From Apricaphanius iberus (lineage: Eukaryota > Chordata > Actinopteri > Cyprinodontiformes > Aphaniidae): a stretch of 64,000 nucleotides of DNA. A program made the position numbers and the translations under genes. Location of the stretch: contig JAPXFQ010002688.1 in NCBI GenBank assembly GCA_028564705.1, positions 124,001 to 188,000 on the forward strand, written 5' to 3'. Positions 1 through 12,794 of the stretch are shown here, piece after piece; position 1 is the first letter of the stretch, and each line of letters opens with the position of its first letter. The notes below the pieces were generated by a model. It was not told the DNA's origin. It did no database searches and worked only from the letters and a program-made list of their open reading frames with translations.

Positions 1-208
1 TTTGGATTAGTTTAGTCACTTTTTTTGTTTTAGTGGTATGTTTTGGTGCTTTTTATGTTGTCCTGATTACAGTTTAGGTATTTTCCCTCAGTTTTGGCAT
101 TTCTTCAATCACCGTCCCTGAGTTAACCTTAGTTTCCTGCTCAATCGCTGCTGTGCATCAGCAGTTAATCTCCTTACCTATTTATTGCTAATTCGAAAAA
201 TAACTTCT

Positions 209-752
209 TACCGTATTTTTCGCATTATAAGTCGCTCCGGAGTATAAGTCGCGCCAGCCGGAAATGTATAATAAAGAAGGAAAAAAACATATATAAGTCG
301 CACTGGAGTATAAGTCGCATTTCTTTGGGAAATTTATTTGATTAAATCCATCCCAGCTGGGTGAAAAACCACTCACTCAAACCGACCGCGGCTCCTCCTG
401 CAGCTGACTTGGACGCCTAGACAAATAGGAGGAGCCGCAGCACCGAAGCGAGCTGGTTGAAATATCTACGCACAGCTGCCAGCTGGGCTCTCTGCCGCTA
501 CCGATCGAAGCGTGAGGTCCTCCGCTGACTTCGTAAAGAGAGAAGCTGTTCCTTCGATCTAAGACTGTGCTGGAAGCTTTTTGGACGCCCCTCCTCGCAA
601 TCCCTGAATTTGATTGACGATCGAACTCTGCCTTTCCTTCGTTTTTTTTTTTATGTGTTAATAATTTCACACATAAGTCGCTCCTGAGTATAAGTCGCAC
701 CCCCGGCCAAACTATGAAAAAAATTGCCACTTATAATCTGAAAAATACGGTA
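209..752. mobile_element. TA-flanked MITE (Tc1/mariner or pogo type)
   Basis: The element begins CCGTATTTTTCGCATTATAA and ends with the near-inverse ATCTGAAAAATACGG, and each end abuts a TA dinucleotide (209-210 and 751-752). This is the target-duplication pattern of the Tc1/mariner/pogo superfamily. The motif ATAAGTCGC with a following GAGTATAAGTCGC unit recurs near 229-252, 293-320 and 673-699, so the ends also carry direct subterminal repeats. Minus-strand reading frames inside show no recognisable domain, so I treat it as non-autonomous. The ends resemble those of the element at 5238-6005, which carries a pogo-like protein remnant. The superfamily follows from TSD plus end similarity; the family name is not known to me. 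Confidence 0.7.
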
Positions 753-1608
753 GTTTTTATTATTTTACACTCAAACAAAGATAAATGACCCGATCTCTAT
801 GCCAGTTATCTTGCATTTTGCATTTCTTCTTTTGTTAGCCTCTATTTGGATGATTGCTACTTATTACTTCTTAGACTGTGATTCATAAGTTTTTATTTTA
901 CTATAAAACACACCTGTGCACATGATCCTTCTTGATTTTTTGCTGAGTACAAGTTTATTAGTACACCAACACAGAGCAATTTTTAGCAGATGATGTCTGC
1001 AAAAGCTGTTATCATCACACATGAAGTTGTCTTTTACATACTTTTTCGCCAACTATAAGAGAGGGTTTTTTTCTGTTCTACCTGCTTATTATAACCTAAC
1101 TAAGTCATAAGTACCTGGTTTGGGGACATGAACTGCCCCCTAAACTGTGTTTAAGACTATTCATCATGCTATTGGGCTGTTTAAAATCAATAACATCATG
1201 TCAGTTTCTTCTTCCATAACAATTTGGAGAAAGTGGATGCTAGAGTTGAAATATGTCAACAGAATGTTTGTGGTGTTCAGTAAATTTTAAAGGGAGCCAA
1301 ATCATTTAAGCCCTGCTCTTCTGAAGTGAATAAGCAGCTTCACCAAGAGAGAAAAGGTTTTGGTGTACATCGGAATATCTATACCAACTTCAGTGAATAT
1401 GCAGGTGATCTAATGTTATCTAATAATCTGAAAAAGCTTTGAAAGAGATTTTATTACTTAATGAGTCAAGTACACAAATTGGAACCTATGTAACTATATC
1501 CAGAAAGATTGTTTTAAAATCTACAGATTAAGTGATTTCCACCGTGTTAAAGAGTAAGCACCAAATAAATGTAACATACTGTGTAAAATAAATACATAAC
1601 ACTTATGA
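753..1608. other. AT-rich unique DNA, nothing recognised
   Basis: No protein domain, RNA gene or repeat structure was seen on either strand. Short frames here look like chance open reading in AT-rich DNA. Confidence 0.5.
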
Positions 1609-1990
1609 TAGGGCTGGGCGGTATACCAAAAAAGTATAGATATCGACATTTATGACTGTTTCCGACGTTATTTTGCCCGTTCCGGTACATTGGGTATATA
1701 AAAAAAAAATTAAAAGATGTGTTTAGTTTAGCGGTGCTCCTGCCCCTTTAATAAATGAGCGTTGCCTTCAGTCACGTGACTAAGCATAGTCATGTGACAG
1801 TTGGTGGAAGCGCTTCTAACGCAGTAACTGTGTAGCTTTATTTAGCAAGCACTGTTTTTCAGAAAACTATGACTAGCAACGTATGGAGCACGTATGTTTG
1901 TTACTGCAGTAACGGAGCTTTAAGCCTTTATTGTGTTTAAAGTTTAATCTTTAGTTACTGGTTCTTTTTAAAGTCCATAGTTGCTGTGGT
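1609..1990. mobile_element. hAT-like 5' end fragment
   Basis: It opens with TAGGGCTGGGCGGTATACC, a terminal type (TAGGGCTGGGCGATAT-like) that I recognise from fish hAT elements, followed by a segment rich in CACGTGAC and GTAACTG motifs. I could not find a matching inverted terminus downstream, so the right end is an estimate and the copy is probably truncated. The next hAT element starts about 120 bp further on. Confidence 0.4.
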
Positions 1991-2110
1991 AGTTTGGTAG
2001 TCTGGTTCCTTTCTGCACGTTGTTCTGTTTACTACTGTTTCTTTTCCTGTTCAGTTTCTTTTTTCACCTTTCGATATTGTCTTCTTAATCTATCTTGAGA
2101 GAATTTCTTC

Positions 2111-3248
2111 TAGGGCTGAACGATTTAGGAAAATAATCTAATTGCGATTTTTTTTCTTCAATATTGCGATTGCGATTTAATATGCAATTATTTTTTGGGG
2201 GCTTTTGTCATGCATTTTTTAATTAATGCAATCAAAAATATTGTGTATTATAAACAGATTTTTATACATAATTTATTCTATTCCATAAGATTATTTACTT
2301 ATTTTAAGACAAAGGCAAATATTAACAACTTTATCTACTTTTAATCATCACACTCGATGGTCATCGGTGTCGTTCTGCAATCAAGCTTTTCTTCCTTTCG
2401 ATCCCAGCTAATAATTTCTTCCGGCTGCAATGTTTTCCTCCGTCGGGTTATCCAGGAAGTAGGATGCTTGAAGGAACAAGCCCTGATTTTTAATTCTCCA
2501 TCGTTCTAATGCATTTTCAGACTCTGGTATGGCTCCGTAGAGCGGTTTGATCCCAGGTCAGTTGTTGCAAAATACTCCCCTGTTTTCGGTGCGGCTTTAA
2601 CTTTCTGTTGGCATTTTTTATACAGCGCAGGTAAAATGTGTCTAAAATATGTGTGTGAGATTGAATCCTAGCTTATTCATCATGCTTAACAAAGCATACT
2701 TTTGGCTATAAAACCCGTTATAGCACGAATTATTTCAGTGTGCCGTTTTTTTATTTTCGTAAGGCGATTCTTTCAAACAGCTCGGTCAGCGATCCCTGTC
2801 GCCTCGAAGTTTGTTTACTGGAAATTGAAACACTGGTGGCGGTCAGTTTAGCCGTGCAACTCTCATATATGGTGGTGTGATGTTCTATGGTGTTGATAAA
2901 GGTTCGTACTGTAGCCTACCTCGTGAGGCAGCAACAATACCAAGACTGATTCTGCATAATACCTGGCGTTGCGCAGCATCAACGTTTTCATAGCAGATAT
3001 GATTTCTCACAACTGATGTACTGTTCCTCTTTGGTACCAAATATTGTGTAGTGTTGGATTCTGTTAAGCTTTTGGTCATTTTATAACTGGTTAAAGTGCA
3101 GCGTTTCCTTCTCTCCCTGCATTGTTTGCAAGTCACGTGACTTTACCAGATATGTTTACATCAAGTCAAATCGCAGCCTTTGCGATTAGGAAATCGCATT
3201 TTACCAAATCGCGATTTAATTGCATATGCAATTAATCGTTCAGCCCTA
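2111..3248 (-). mobile_element. decayed hAT (ZBED-type) transposon, copy A
   Basis: Terminal inverted repeats are TAGGGCTGAACGATT at the left and AATCGTTCAGCCCTA at the right. The flanking 8-mers ATTTCTTC (2103-2110) and ATTTCTAC (3249-3256) agree at 7 of 8 positions, as expected for an aged hAT target duplication. Subterminal ATTGCGATT motifs are repeated at both ends. A second copy of similar length and almost collinear sequence lies at 22464-23603. Read on the minus strand, the interior gives first a BED-finger-like segment and then pieces resembling the start of a ZBED/hAT transposase catalytic region, all with stops. It is therefore a degenerate, non-autonomous copy. Confidence 0.85.
2885..3136 (-). 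pseudogene. BED zinc-finger remnant of hAT transposase
   Basis: The minus-strand frame contains RNSTSVVRNHICYE followed by QRQVLCRISLGIVAASRG. This matches the general shape of ZBED/hAT BED fingers, where a 'STSVVW..FG' lead is followed by a C-x2-C pair and 'VA..RGNTSNL..H'. Here the second cysteine is a serine (CRIS) and the His pair is not present, so the finger cannot bind zinc. Further along the minus strand (about 2700 to 2380), in broken frames, are segments resembling the ZBED catalytic start (a TTD..S motif) and 'LQASYFLDN.TEENIA'. Family assignment rests on motif recall, not on a search. Confidence 0.6.
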
Positions 3249-5237
3249 ATTTCTACTTGCTTTTTAGATTTCCTCAGTTATCATTTGGTTTATCCTCTAA
3301 CATTTTCCACTTTGTTAGTCTCACCTGTCTCGGCCAAAAATGTATATTCTCCATAGCTCTGTCTCCTGTTGCTTGTTTATTTCTGTTTTTGGACTTTGTC
3401 ATAGTTTTTGGTTGTTTGTTTTTTTAAATTCAGGTTTTCATTATAAAATACATTTTACTGTGTCCTGACTAATGTTTATATACAGCTGAGTCCTACATTC
3501 AAAGCTGGTGTCCTTGCCACTCATTCCTTGTGTATGGTGGGTTACTACACAAGTAAGTAAACAATTTTTAACAATATATATTGTTTAAAGATTGCTGTTT
3601 TTAAAAACATACACAACAACAGAAGGCTACACCATCTTGACTAGAATAATTCAGTACAATTATATTTGTTGTCCACTAGTTGTGGTTTGTACCATCAGTA
3701 GCCTTCATAAAAGTACATATGCGACTGTGCTGTTCCATTGGCAATGAAAACTGTCCTGGTTTGGAAGGCACATTTTTGTATGGTTTCTCATATTGAAATA
3801 CACTCCTGCTCGCAAATTTGTGGCGGGTTTACAGTCACATCACCTTGCCCACTCCACGCCTGTCTATTCTACCTCTGTTCATCCTAGCTCCCCTTGTGCC
3901 CTTTTCATCCCTTTGCCGTCATGTCTGAGTTGTGATGTCCTCCACCAAACAGTGGAACAAGAGGATAGACAGGTCCCTAGAGAGGACCATTGCCTGAACA
4001 CGAGCTAATCATTGCTGGCGTTGCGTAGCTACGGACATGGACAGCATATAGCTGGCTTGTGGCAGTTACTTGTGGCAGGACCATACTGAGTCTTCCTTTT
4101 GGAGAATTTCGATCATGCTTGTCAACTGGATTTCTTGTCCTTCTTGCTTTTATCTACATTTTCTTGTTTGCATTTTCTTTTCTGTTCTTTATGTCTCTGC
4201 AGCATATGGCTCAAGGTAGATATGCCAGGTTCAATTGCATGTTGTCACCTTCTTCTTTGGAAGTTAATTTCTAAGCTTCCCCTGTTTGTACACCAGGAGT
4301 GAATTTACTCTGCCAAAGGGAATTATTTGACTTCAAACACATCACATAGAACCACAAACTTAACAATTCCATGGCATTGAAGGGAGTATAGGAAATTATT
4401 TTGTGGTTTAAAATACCAAACCTGAGACATTTGGTCAGGGAGGTATGATGGCACAAGAAACCTTGTTCTTTTAAGCCATGTTTCTTCATTTTTAAAGCTG
4501 ATGCTCCCAAGATCAATTCATAAAGGCCTGGACAAAAGGACAGAATGAATTTTCAAATTGTCCTCCTGATAGCAGAATGAATTTTCCCTGGGTTATCTAT
4601 ACTGATGCAAGGTTCCTTATCAAAATTCATAGCCTTATTTTTAGTCTGATTCACGTTAAAAGGAAGGAGCAGAGATTAGGGACATACTTTAAAATAAAAC
4701 AGACTTTTTACAATGCATTCAGCTATCCTTCAATCAGACAGCAGACGCACATACCAAGCTTATAGCTTCAACTTTCAAAACGGTCAAAAATAGAAAGTAA
4801 AAGCCATACTGAATACATATGCCAAATGCTTTAGTTTTGTAGACTTATAGTCTCCAATTGTTTACTTTGAAAAAAAAACCATGTATAAAAACAAAGTTGG
4901 AGAGAAGACAATAGGATTTACAGCAGGAGTTATTTTAAACTTATTGCTTGTTTTTGTTTTTTTGTAGTTGGGCCCAATTTACCAATCTGAAAATCTATAA
5001 TTGTTTCCGTTTGCACCACTCATGATAGGAATCCGGGAGTTGTTTGGAAGAATGAGATGTAGGTAAACTGAGCTTATTTGTTCAAGATAGAAATCAATCG
5101 TACGATGCTATGTCTGCCATGACCTGGGCCACAGCTAGAGAGAGGAGGAATATGTGCATCTATTCAGGATGCGTCTTTGGCAAAATAAAGGGGAAGAACA
5201 ACATACAAATCAAGTTTTTGGCTGTTACAGAGTCAAT
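3249..5237. other. unique DNA with one weak exon candidate
   Basis: No repeat or known protein was recognised. A 67-nt segment at 3486-3552 is bounded by a good acceptor (ATATACAG, with TGACTAAT upstream as a possible branch site) and a strong donor (GTAAGTAA); it is reported among the findings. Around 4513-4585 the string CAGAATGAATTTTC occurs twice, a short local duplication. Confidence 0.4.
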
Positions 5238-6005
5238 TACCGTAATTTCTGGACTATAAGCCACACCTGAACATAAGCCGCAGCAGTCAATATCAGGGAA
5301 AAACACAAATGTATACATATACAAGCCGCACCTGCTTAAAAGCCAAAGGTATTTTAACATTTAATTACCATATGTAAGGGTTTGTGCAGAGGGGATTGTC
5401 GGGAAAGTGTTTGGTGTTTCGAGAAGCTTTGATTTTTTTTAACATTTCAAAATGGTGGAAACGTCATCCTCTGTCTTTGTGTTCAGCCCATCTTCAAGTT
5501 TGGCCCATCTGCTTGTATTACCACTGAAAGCTTTTTTTTGTCTTATTGCATTGCGACTGTTCTTCACGCTGGTGTCGCAAACGTCTCGCCATTGACTCAT
5601 TGCTACCAAGGGTATATGAAGTCGCTCTATTTCCTTCTTTAAAAGACAGATCGACTGCATCATATCTATTTCTTCATTTGCTTTCCACATTGAGACTTTG
5701 TGCATGAATACTTTGTTTTTGCAAACTGCCTCGCTCTCGTAATGTCTATCTGTTCCACTTTTGCTTTCAATGTTTGCGCAAACTGCCTCTCTCACTCTTT
5801 TCTGGTCTCCAGCAGAAAATGCTAGAGTCCACATCTTAAAGGCACAGTATTCTTTAAAGGTGAGGGATGTAATGTGTACAATCCATAGATCGAGGAGGTC
5901 CTCTAGGAACCGTTAGCTAAAATCCATAAATAAGCTGCATCTTTGTATAGGCCGCAGGATTCAAAGCATGGGAAAAAGTAGCGGCTTATAGTCCGGAAAA
6001 TACAA
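5238..6005. mobile_element. pogo-like TA element, diverged
   Basis: The left end CCGTAATTTCTGGACTATAAG and the right end GGCTTATAGTCCGGAAAATAC are inverted relatives, and both carry subterminal 'AAGCCGCA' repeats analogous to the ATAAGTCGC repeats of the element at 209-752. TA precedes the left end; the right target copy is eroded. A minus-strand frame inside encodes a segment with a pogo-type DNA-binding look. The termini are more diverged than those of 209-752, suggesting an older insertion. Confidence 0.6.
5439..5834 (-). pseudogene. possible pogo/CENP-B-type transposase N-terminal remnant
   Basis: A 131-codon minus-strand frame ends with KKAFSGNTSRWAKLEDGL. This resembles the 'KKAFRG..ARWP.LED.L' stretch that links the N-terminal domain to the CENP-B-type helix-turn-helix in many pogo-like transposases. 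Upstream it is Lys/Glu-rich with no clear helix-turn-helix, and nothing of the DDE catalytic domain follows before the element ends. Its position inside a TA-flanked element supports the assignment. The match is short, so chance resemblance remains possible. Confidence 0.4.
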
Positions 6006-8880
6006 TGCTGTTAGTCTAAAATTCCCTGAATTATATTTCTCTTGTGTCAGTTATAAAATTCATGTGTGTGGTGCACATGCTTTCTGCTACATACACACAG
6101 TGTATTCCAGAGTCAGGCTTAATAAAGCTGCAGCATGTCAAGAACAAGGTCGCTACGATGTCCATATTCTACTAATACTGAGGAAATGTATCGCACTTTA
6201 TCATGGCCTCTATTAAATGTCAAGTTGCAGTAGAAAAAATGTTATGTTGAAAATATTTAATCTTAAAATGTTTTTAAAATGTAGCCTTATTGTAATTGTG
6301 ATACTGTGAATGATTACATTTCATTAAATGGAACCCAGGAAGATTAACCATTCCAATGAAAACTAATGAGGATCCATGAGGATTGCAACTCTGTGCGCTC
6401 AGTAGACCTCAGTACAGATACAGACGTGCTGAGAGTGCAATGAGTTGTGATGCATCTTTGGGAGGAAAAAGGGAAATATCTAAAATACTGTCAGGTTTTT
6501 TATTGAATATGGTGGCGCAAAGTTAAGAAATGCCTTTCAGAAGCGGTAATACACAAAAATAGCCAGCGCAAACATTTTGATGTTTAGTAAATCACACTGC
6601 GCCTAGAACGCCTACTTATTTGCCTGCTCTCCTCCCAATATTTTGCATCTTCTAACAGAAATGGCAATATTGCATATTCAGCATGGAGAAAAATGCAAAA
6701 TTGATTGCTTGTGTCTTGGTTTAACAGGAACAATGCTCTCTGTGGCACGTTAGTAAATCAGACAGAGCCTGTTTTTGTGACGCTGGGCCCATAGTGTATA
6801 GATAGTACCCTACTAAAAAGGTTTAGATATTTTGAACACTTAAAAGACCAATGAAAAACATTTTAAAGAAATCACCTTTCTTTGCCATAAAGTCACTCCT
6901 GGCATGTAGAGGTTAAATGGGTTGTTGTTTTTTTCCTACATAGTCCTGTTCACAAAATTTGAAAATGTCATTAAAGTTTTTCCAGTGTGTTCCAAATGCA
7001 CATTTGTAAAACACATCAGCATCTATATGTGGTAATTTTATTTGCTATAATTTATCCAGAAGGTTTGACAGGCTTTGGAAAGTACTAAACTGCCGCAAGC
7101 AGTTTGAGTCTCTATAGAATAACAAGCTGCAGTTTTGATGTAGTCATCAATTATAATTTTACAAATGCATATTTAAAAGAAGTTTAACACAGTTTTAAGA
7201 TATGTTAAGTTAGGTTTTATTTACATCATTAATTTTCCATCAAGACTCAGCTGCACTGCTCATTCATTCTGCATTACGGTCAGTATGTAACTGTTAATTC
7301 GTTTACACAGGTCTGTTGTCTGTGCAGTGTTTTATGTGATGGATTGGCATGCTGAATACAACCAGTAATTGTGAAATTACATTGAGTTTTGCCTCTAAGT
7401 ATTTATATTAGAACACTAGGAAAAAAACAACAACCCCACCCCCAAAAAAGCAAAAAACAAAAACAAAAAAACAATACAGACTCATACTATTAGATTTGGG
7501 TGCCTGTTTGATACAGAATTATTTAATAATTACTATGAATGCATACATCATTCAGTCTCACAACTATACAACACAGATATAACTCTCTTGTATGGTCAAT
7601 ACTAATTAATCAAACAATATAAAAATTAAAATGTCCCTAACACTATCACCAGATTTCAGAATAGAGTCTTGTAAATAACAGGGGAATATCTTAAGGAAAA
7701 AGAAGGAATGAGATGGAATGAAAGATACAACAATTCTTCCTCTTACTAGTGCCATCTAAATATTTATCCTTTTAATGTCAGTTATAATAATCAAGGATTT
7801 CAAATTGTTACACAAAGCAGCCCAAGGCTATCAATTTCATCACAGGAGTTATTATTATACAAAAACAAGAGCATATTATTGTACCACAAAAAAACGATGG
7901 GTGTTTTGTGAGGGATGCAGTGATATAAAGATCTTTGTCTGAAAATGAAGTCCCTACGTCTGTACTCCCACTTTTGTTTTGTTTTTTTTCAGTTTTGAGA
8001 AAAAAAAAAACGTTTGCTGTTCTGTGGATTTCCAATTCAGTCTGCTTTTTATCTGAAATTTGACACATTTGACACATTTTGCTGTTTACATGTTAAGTTT
8101 ACTTTAGCAGTTCATCATGCTCTTACAAATCTGTAGGGAAACACAGGATGCTAAACCACATCACAGCCTACCTGTGCTCTGATGCCAGCTAAAATCCCTG
8201 GACGGATTCCCTTCCCTGTTTAACTAGCAGCTAGAACAGAAAAAACCAACGTTGAGTTATTGCTGTAAAGCTCTTCTTAATCGTAGGGTTTCAATTCCCT
8301 TTCAAAGTGATTTAATACTGTAAATCTTAAAATAAGTAAACAGAGATTTACATTTACTTAATAGCCTAGAGTAGGCAGTTCCTATTTAACACCCCAACCC
8401 CTCAAGCCAAAGTTTATTACCTTTGAAATATATATTTTATATTAAAATATTCTTTGGATCTACTCTATGTGACTACAGTGACCGTGAAAATTTTTATTCT
8501 TACAAAATCATTTATTGGCCCTAAATATTGCTAAAAGTAAAGGGCAATAACTTTTATACATAAACAAAAATATGTAGTGTGATGATTACATGTATTTCAG
8601 GAATCTCCACTGAGAAGCTATGAATTTAGGGCTTGTAGTTGTAGATCAAAACATTTTAAAACTGTAATGATCTAAGAGATATTAGAATATGTTTGAATTG
8701 TAAAAATTTGTTTGTAGAATTTATATTACTATTTGTTAGACTGAGGTATGATTCTGAAGTCAGGTGACGCTTTATTATAATGGATTTAGGATTCTACATT
8801 TTTCTGTATCAATTCAATATTTATTATTTATGAGGATTACTTTGATTACAAAATTTGATGTTTTTTTTAATGTTTTTTTT
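6006..8880. other. AT-rich unique DNA, no gene seen
   Basis: I find no coding exon, terminal repeats or RNA gene. Poly-A-rich stretches occur near 7420-7475 and 7990-8015. Confidence 0.5.
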
Positions 8881-8888
8881 TCATAATA

Positions 8889-8957
8889 ACAAAGCACCTT
8901 TAATTGCCTTTTTGCTGGAAATGTGCTACACAAATGCATTTGCTTTGCTTTGCCTTC
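8889..8957. repeat. fragment of LINE/SINE 3'-tail-like repeat
   Basis: AAAGCACCTTTAATTGCC followed by GGAAATGTGCTACACAAATGC resembles the frequent fish tail sequence 'AAAGCGCCTT...GTGCTATATAAATAAA'. Similar fragments lie at 17940-17990, 35565-35650, 38964-39035 and 58196-58285. Confidence 0.35.
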
Positions 8958-8965
8958 AATGTATA

Positions 8966-11900
8966 ATTCAATATATAATATGCATCCGACAGATTTGTTT
9001 GTAAACGTCCATTTTGCCATCTGTCTTTTAGCGTTTTCGTCATATAAGTATAGGCTGCACCTTTTAGAGAGGAAAGTAATCAGGAATGAAGGAGAAACTT
9101 GTAAGAGGAAAAGAGGAGGGGGGAAATGCTGGAGTTCCAGCAGGAGGCTTTTTATGGGGACTCGGTAAGGGCCTTGTGGAGCTGCTGTGCATCTGCATGA
9201 AATGATCAGCCTGGTGTCAGGACATGGATCATCCTTTTACACCGAGTAATGAATACAGATTGCACACCGGATAGAGAGGCTCTGCAATCTGCTGCACCAC
9301 AAATGAAACAACTGCCGTTCTAATCAAATAGTCTTTTCATGCCAGCGTAGCCCTCAACTTGGGCTAAATTCAATTCCAGATTCACAGATTTCTGGGTAGG
9401 TGGTTGGGGAGGCACATGAGGCAACTGGGAGTCATAAATGTTGTAATTAGAGTATTGCTTAATGCATGTGTGCATGTTTCTGTTGAGGGTTCCGAGGGCG
9501 GGGGGAAGCTTGGGGTGTTCGGGATATTATGTTGTCATTAACCACTTGCTTATTTTAGATAGCAGTTGGAGGACTGAGTCCAATCAAAGTAAACACGCAC
9601 ACACAGACACAGGCTCCTGCAGAAATGCACACATTTAGTCAATTATGCCAACCGGTGGCTTGGGAGAACACGTTTTGTGTATTCTGTATTTAGGGAACAG
9701 CGAGGAGCTTTGAAGGAGAGCTGAAGCGCCTCTTTGATGCTGCTTTTGTCTTTTGTTTGTGTGGTTTAATAATTTAATCAAGCCAAACGTCCTCCTTCTC
9801 TCTGTAACTGTCTGTTGGTGGAGGCTAATTACTCTGCAGATTGTTCTCCTGGTGCTAGAGATGAGAGTTTAGATCTAGCGCGGGGACGGGGGGCCGCTGA
9901 TGGCTGTAATTTAACTGTGTGCGGATGGACAAAGCTGCTGCTTTATTGTACAGGTATGCTGCTGACAAGTTGCTGTTTTAATATACATACTCCTATGAGG
10001 TGAAGGACTTCAAAGTAGTCAAACAAATTTCCCCATTATTTAGTTTCCTCTCTGCCTGTATGATGGGCAATGTTTGGGTGTTTTTGCTTAAATCCAAGGT
10101 TATTCATGGAAAACAAAGTAAAAAGACTCAAAATTTGGGATAATTTAAAATGAAAAGGAAACATTCAGATTTTGTTCTTGCATGCCCTTACATAAGTAAA
10201 GATAGAGATGAGGAGATATTAAATTAATCAGTTTTTTGGAGTCGACACCTATACTATTCTTTCAAATTTCTTCTACAATATTAATAAAGCAAATTATTTT
10301 AAAGTGAGCTTACAATTTCGGTAAAAAGAAGTATTTTAATATGCACAAACTGTCTGCCTCTAATCTTGAATAAAATTTATTACTTTCTTTCTGGAAATAT
10401 CTGTGCTTCTTTTTGAAATTCCGTTAAAATAATTGAATCACCTGAATTTGCTGTGCAGCCAGGATCATTCAGCATTCCTCACCTAAAGTCAAAATCTTAT
10501 AGCTTATTTGATATGAGGGCTGCTGTCTTAGATCAGTGATCTTTTGGTCAAATCACCCTAGAGATTAGTTTAATAAGTACAGCCCTTCTTAATAATGTAC
10601 AGCAGTGATGCGATACAGTCTCATCAGAAATACATGTTTTATACTTTTTAAAGGGAAACTGTAAAGTTCAGAAACCTGGAACATAATTTTGATGTTCCTT
10701 AAAATTTTAGGGTTTATGACATATATCTGTCATGACTATTTTATTTAGTTAAATTAAAGATCAGTATTGGAATGTTTGACTTCTCTTACAGTGTTTAACA
10801 GTTTTTCAAACATTGTGTCATAATTTTTTTTGTAATACTTGGCCCTGGTCATTCATTGTCCTGCAAGTCAGAACTCGGATCTAGGAACATTAAAGTATAT
10901 AAATTATGCATAGCACCAAGTGTGTAAAAGGTCAGTTGTGCAAATAAAGAGTTTAAACTTTTTACATATTGTGACCACATTGGATTTTGAACTTGGGATT
11001 GCTTGATGACCTCCAAGTTTTCAAGTTGGAACTTTTAACTTCAGAGGACGTTCTTTTAAATTTTTTTAATTTTCAGAATAGTACTGAAAGGATTATTTAA
11101 GTAATAAAAATACTTGAGGCAAATTATTTGCCTTGGGTATTTTTTATTTTTTTTAACTATGCCGTGGAGGCAGTATGCGACCACTAGAAGCTAAACCGAG
11201 AGAAAATCACAGTAAAGTACGTTTACTGCAAATGCGAATTAGTATTCCACAACAGTATGTCTATGGGTTTTGTTTTTCATTGTTCAAAATAAAACCCCAG
11301 ATAATGCAACCACAAAGAGGTGAATTAAACTGTATTGGCCCTGATACCAGTATTGGTACATACCTAGTTTCTCAAATCCAAAAACACACTTTTTTTTCAA
11401 TAGTACATTTGTTTATCTTTTGTGCCTTGACAACTGTACTTATGTCAGCTTTTTATTTTAATTCATATATTTTTATTGACTAAATTATCCATAAAGTATA
11501 TACAGTAGATGTGTAAAGTCTTATGATACTACATAACTGTGTCAATTGACATGCTAATTTGTCTTCACATCATCAGTGCTTGTCTAACAGCTGTTCCAAA
11601 TCACTTTGTCTTCAATCGCTGTCGGCCAGGTGTCTACTGAGTATTGTATTAGTATCAGGTATTGTATTGTTACACAGCAATGGTTTGCTTTTAATGTAAA
11701 CATGTGCAGGCCTCTAAGGTCAACAAATCCTACATTGCAGCACTTAAATTGGATCCTGTTTATTATTTAACTATGACATTTCAGGTATCTTTTGCTGGTT
11801 TATGTGAAAAATAATGCTTTTAAATGTATTTTTTATCATAATAGCTGGTCTCACTTTTGAGATAAACACTTTCCTTGTGATGTTGCAGCATTTTGAAAGA

Positions 11901-12794
11901 GACAATTTCAGACTGTGCTTTGGCCCTACATGGCAAGGTCAGGGCAGTAGGGCTAATTTACTCCATGTGCTATCAGTAACACTGGGTGGGGATTTAGCTG
12001 CAGGTGGCACGCTGGCCCAAAGAGCATGCTGTGAGAAGAGACATTTATAGTCACTCCAGTGGTGAGGGTACACATGCTTATTCTAATACAAACATACAGT
12101 ACAGGATGAGATTATGGGCTGGCCTTGCTGCTACTGTAATGCTGATACCCTGGTTTGCTTATGACTTTATTTGATGTGTTGTGGTTCATGCAGAGTTGTT
12201 TTTATCTGCTTCATTTTATGGACGTGATGTCAACAGGACCATTGTGTCTCTGTGTGTCTTTGTGTCCTGTTTGTCATTGGTGCTTGGAGTAGCATATCCC
12301 AAAGTCAGATGTCACAAAGCAAAACAATGTCTGTTCAAGTTGGTTGGGCCAAGTGTGTGTGTAACTGAGTAAGTGTGTGAGTGTGTAGGAGCCCTTGGGG
12401 GATACAACTTCCTGTTCTGCGATAACACGGTCACATCTGGTGTAAGTGTTTTATGTCTCAGTGACCAGAAACGTCTATGGATGGGCACACCAGCACAAAG
12501 ACACACATGCGGTCATTGGATTAGTCCAGTAATACATAGCCCTCTATGTTCTTTCGATCATTAATCTTTAACAGCACTTAGATAAAAAACACGGAGAAGT
12601 ATATAATTCAAAATAGGCAGTTTAAATACTAAGGGTTGGGGAGTTTTTTTCAGACTGTTCTAAACTGATGCACATGTTAGTATGATTTGCATGACATCAC
12701 TGAAATTAGATCTTCTGTGATAAATTTATATGATGGCGTTATGATTAAGACAGACATGTTGAAAAACATTGCTTTTTGGTACATGCTGGATCAG
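8966..12794. other. unique DNA with possible conserved non-coding block
   Basis: No gene or transposon structure was recognised. The part at about 9150-9560 and again about 11890-12060 has balanced composition and no repeats, unlike its AT-rich neighbours, and could be conserved non-coding sequence. This is an impression from composition only. Confidence 0.35.

Noticed and set aside
377..730. 117-codon minus-strand frame
   Set aside because: It lies entirely within the TA-flanked MITE and matches no known domain; its ends are terminal-repeat sequence.
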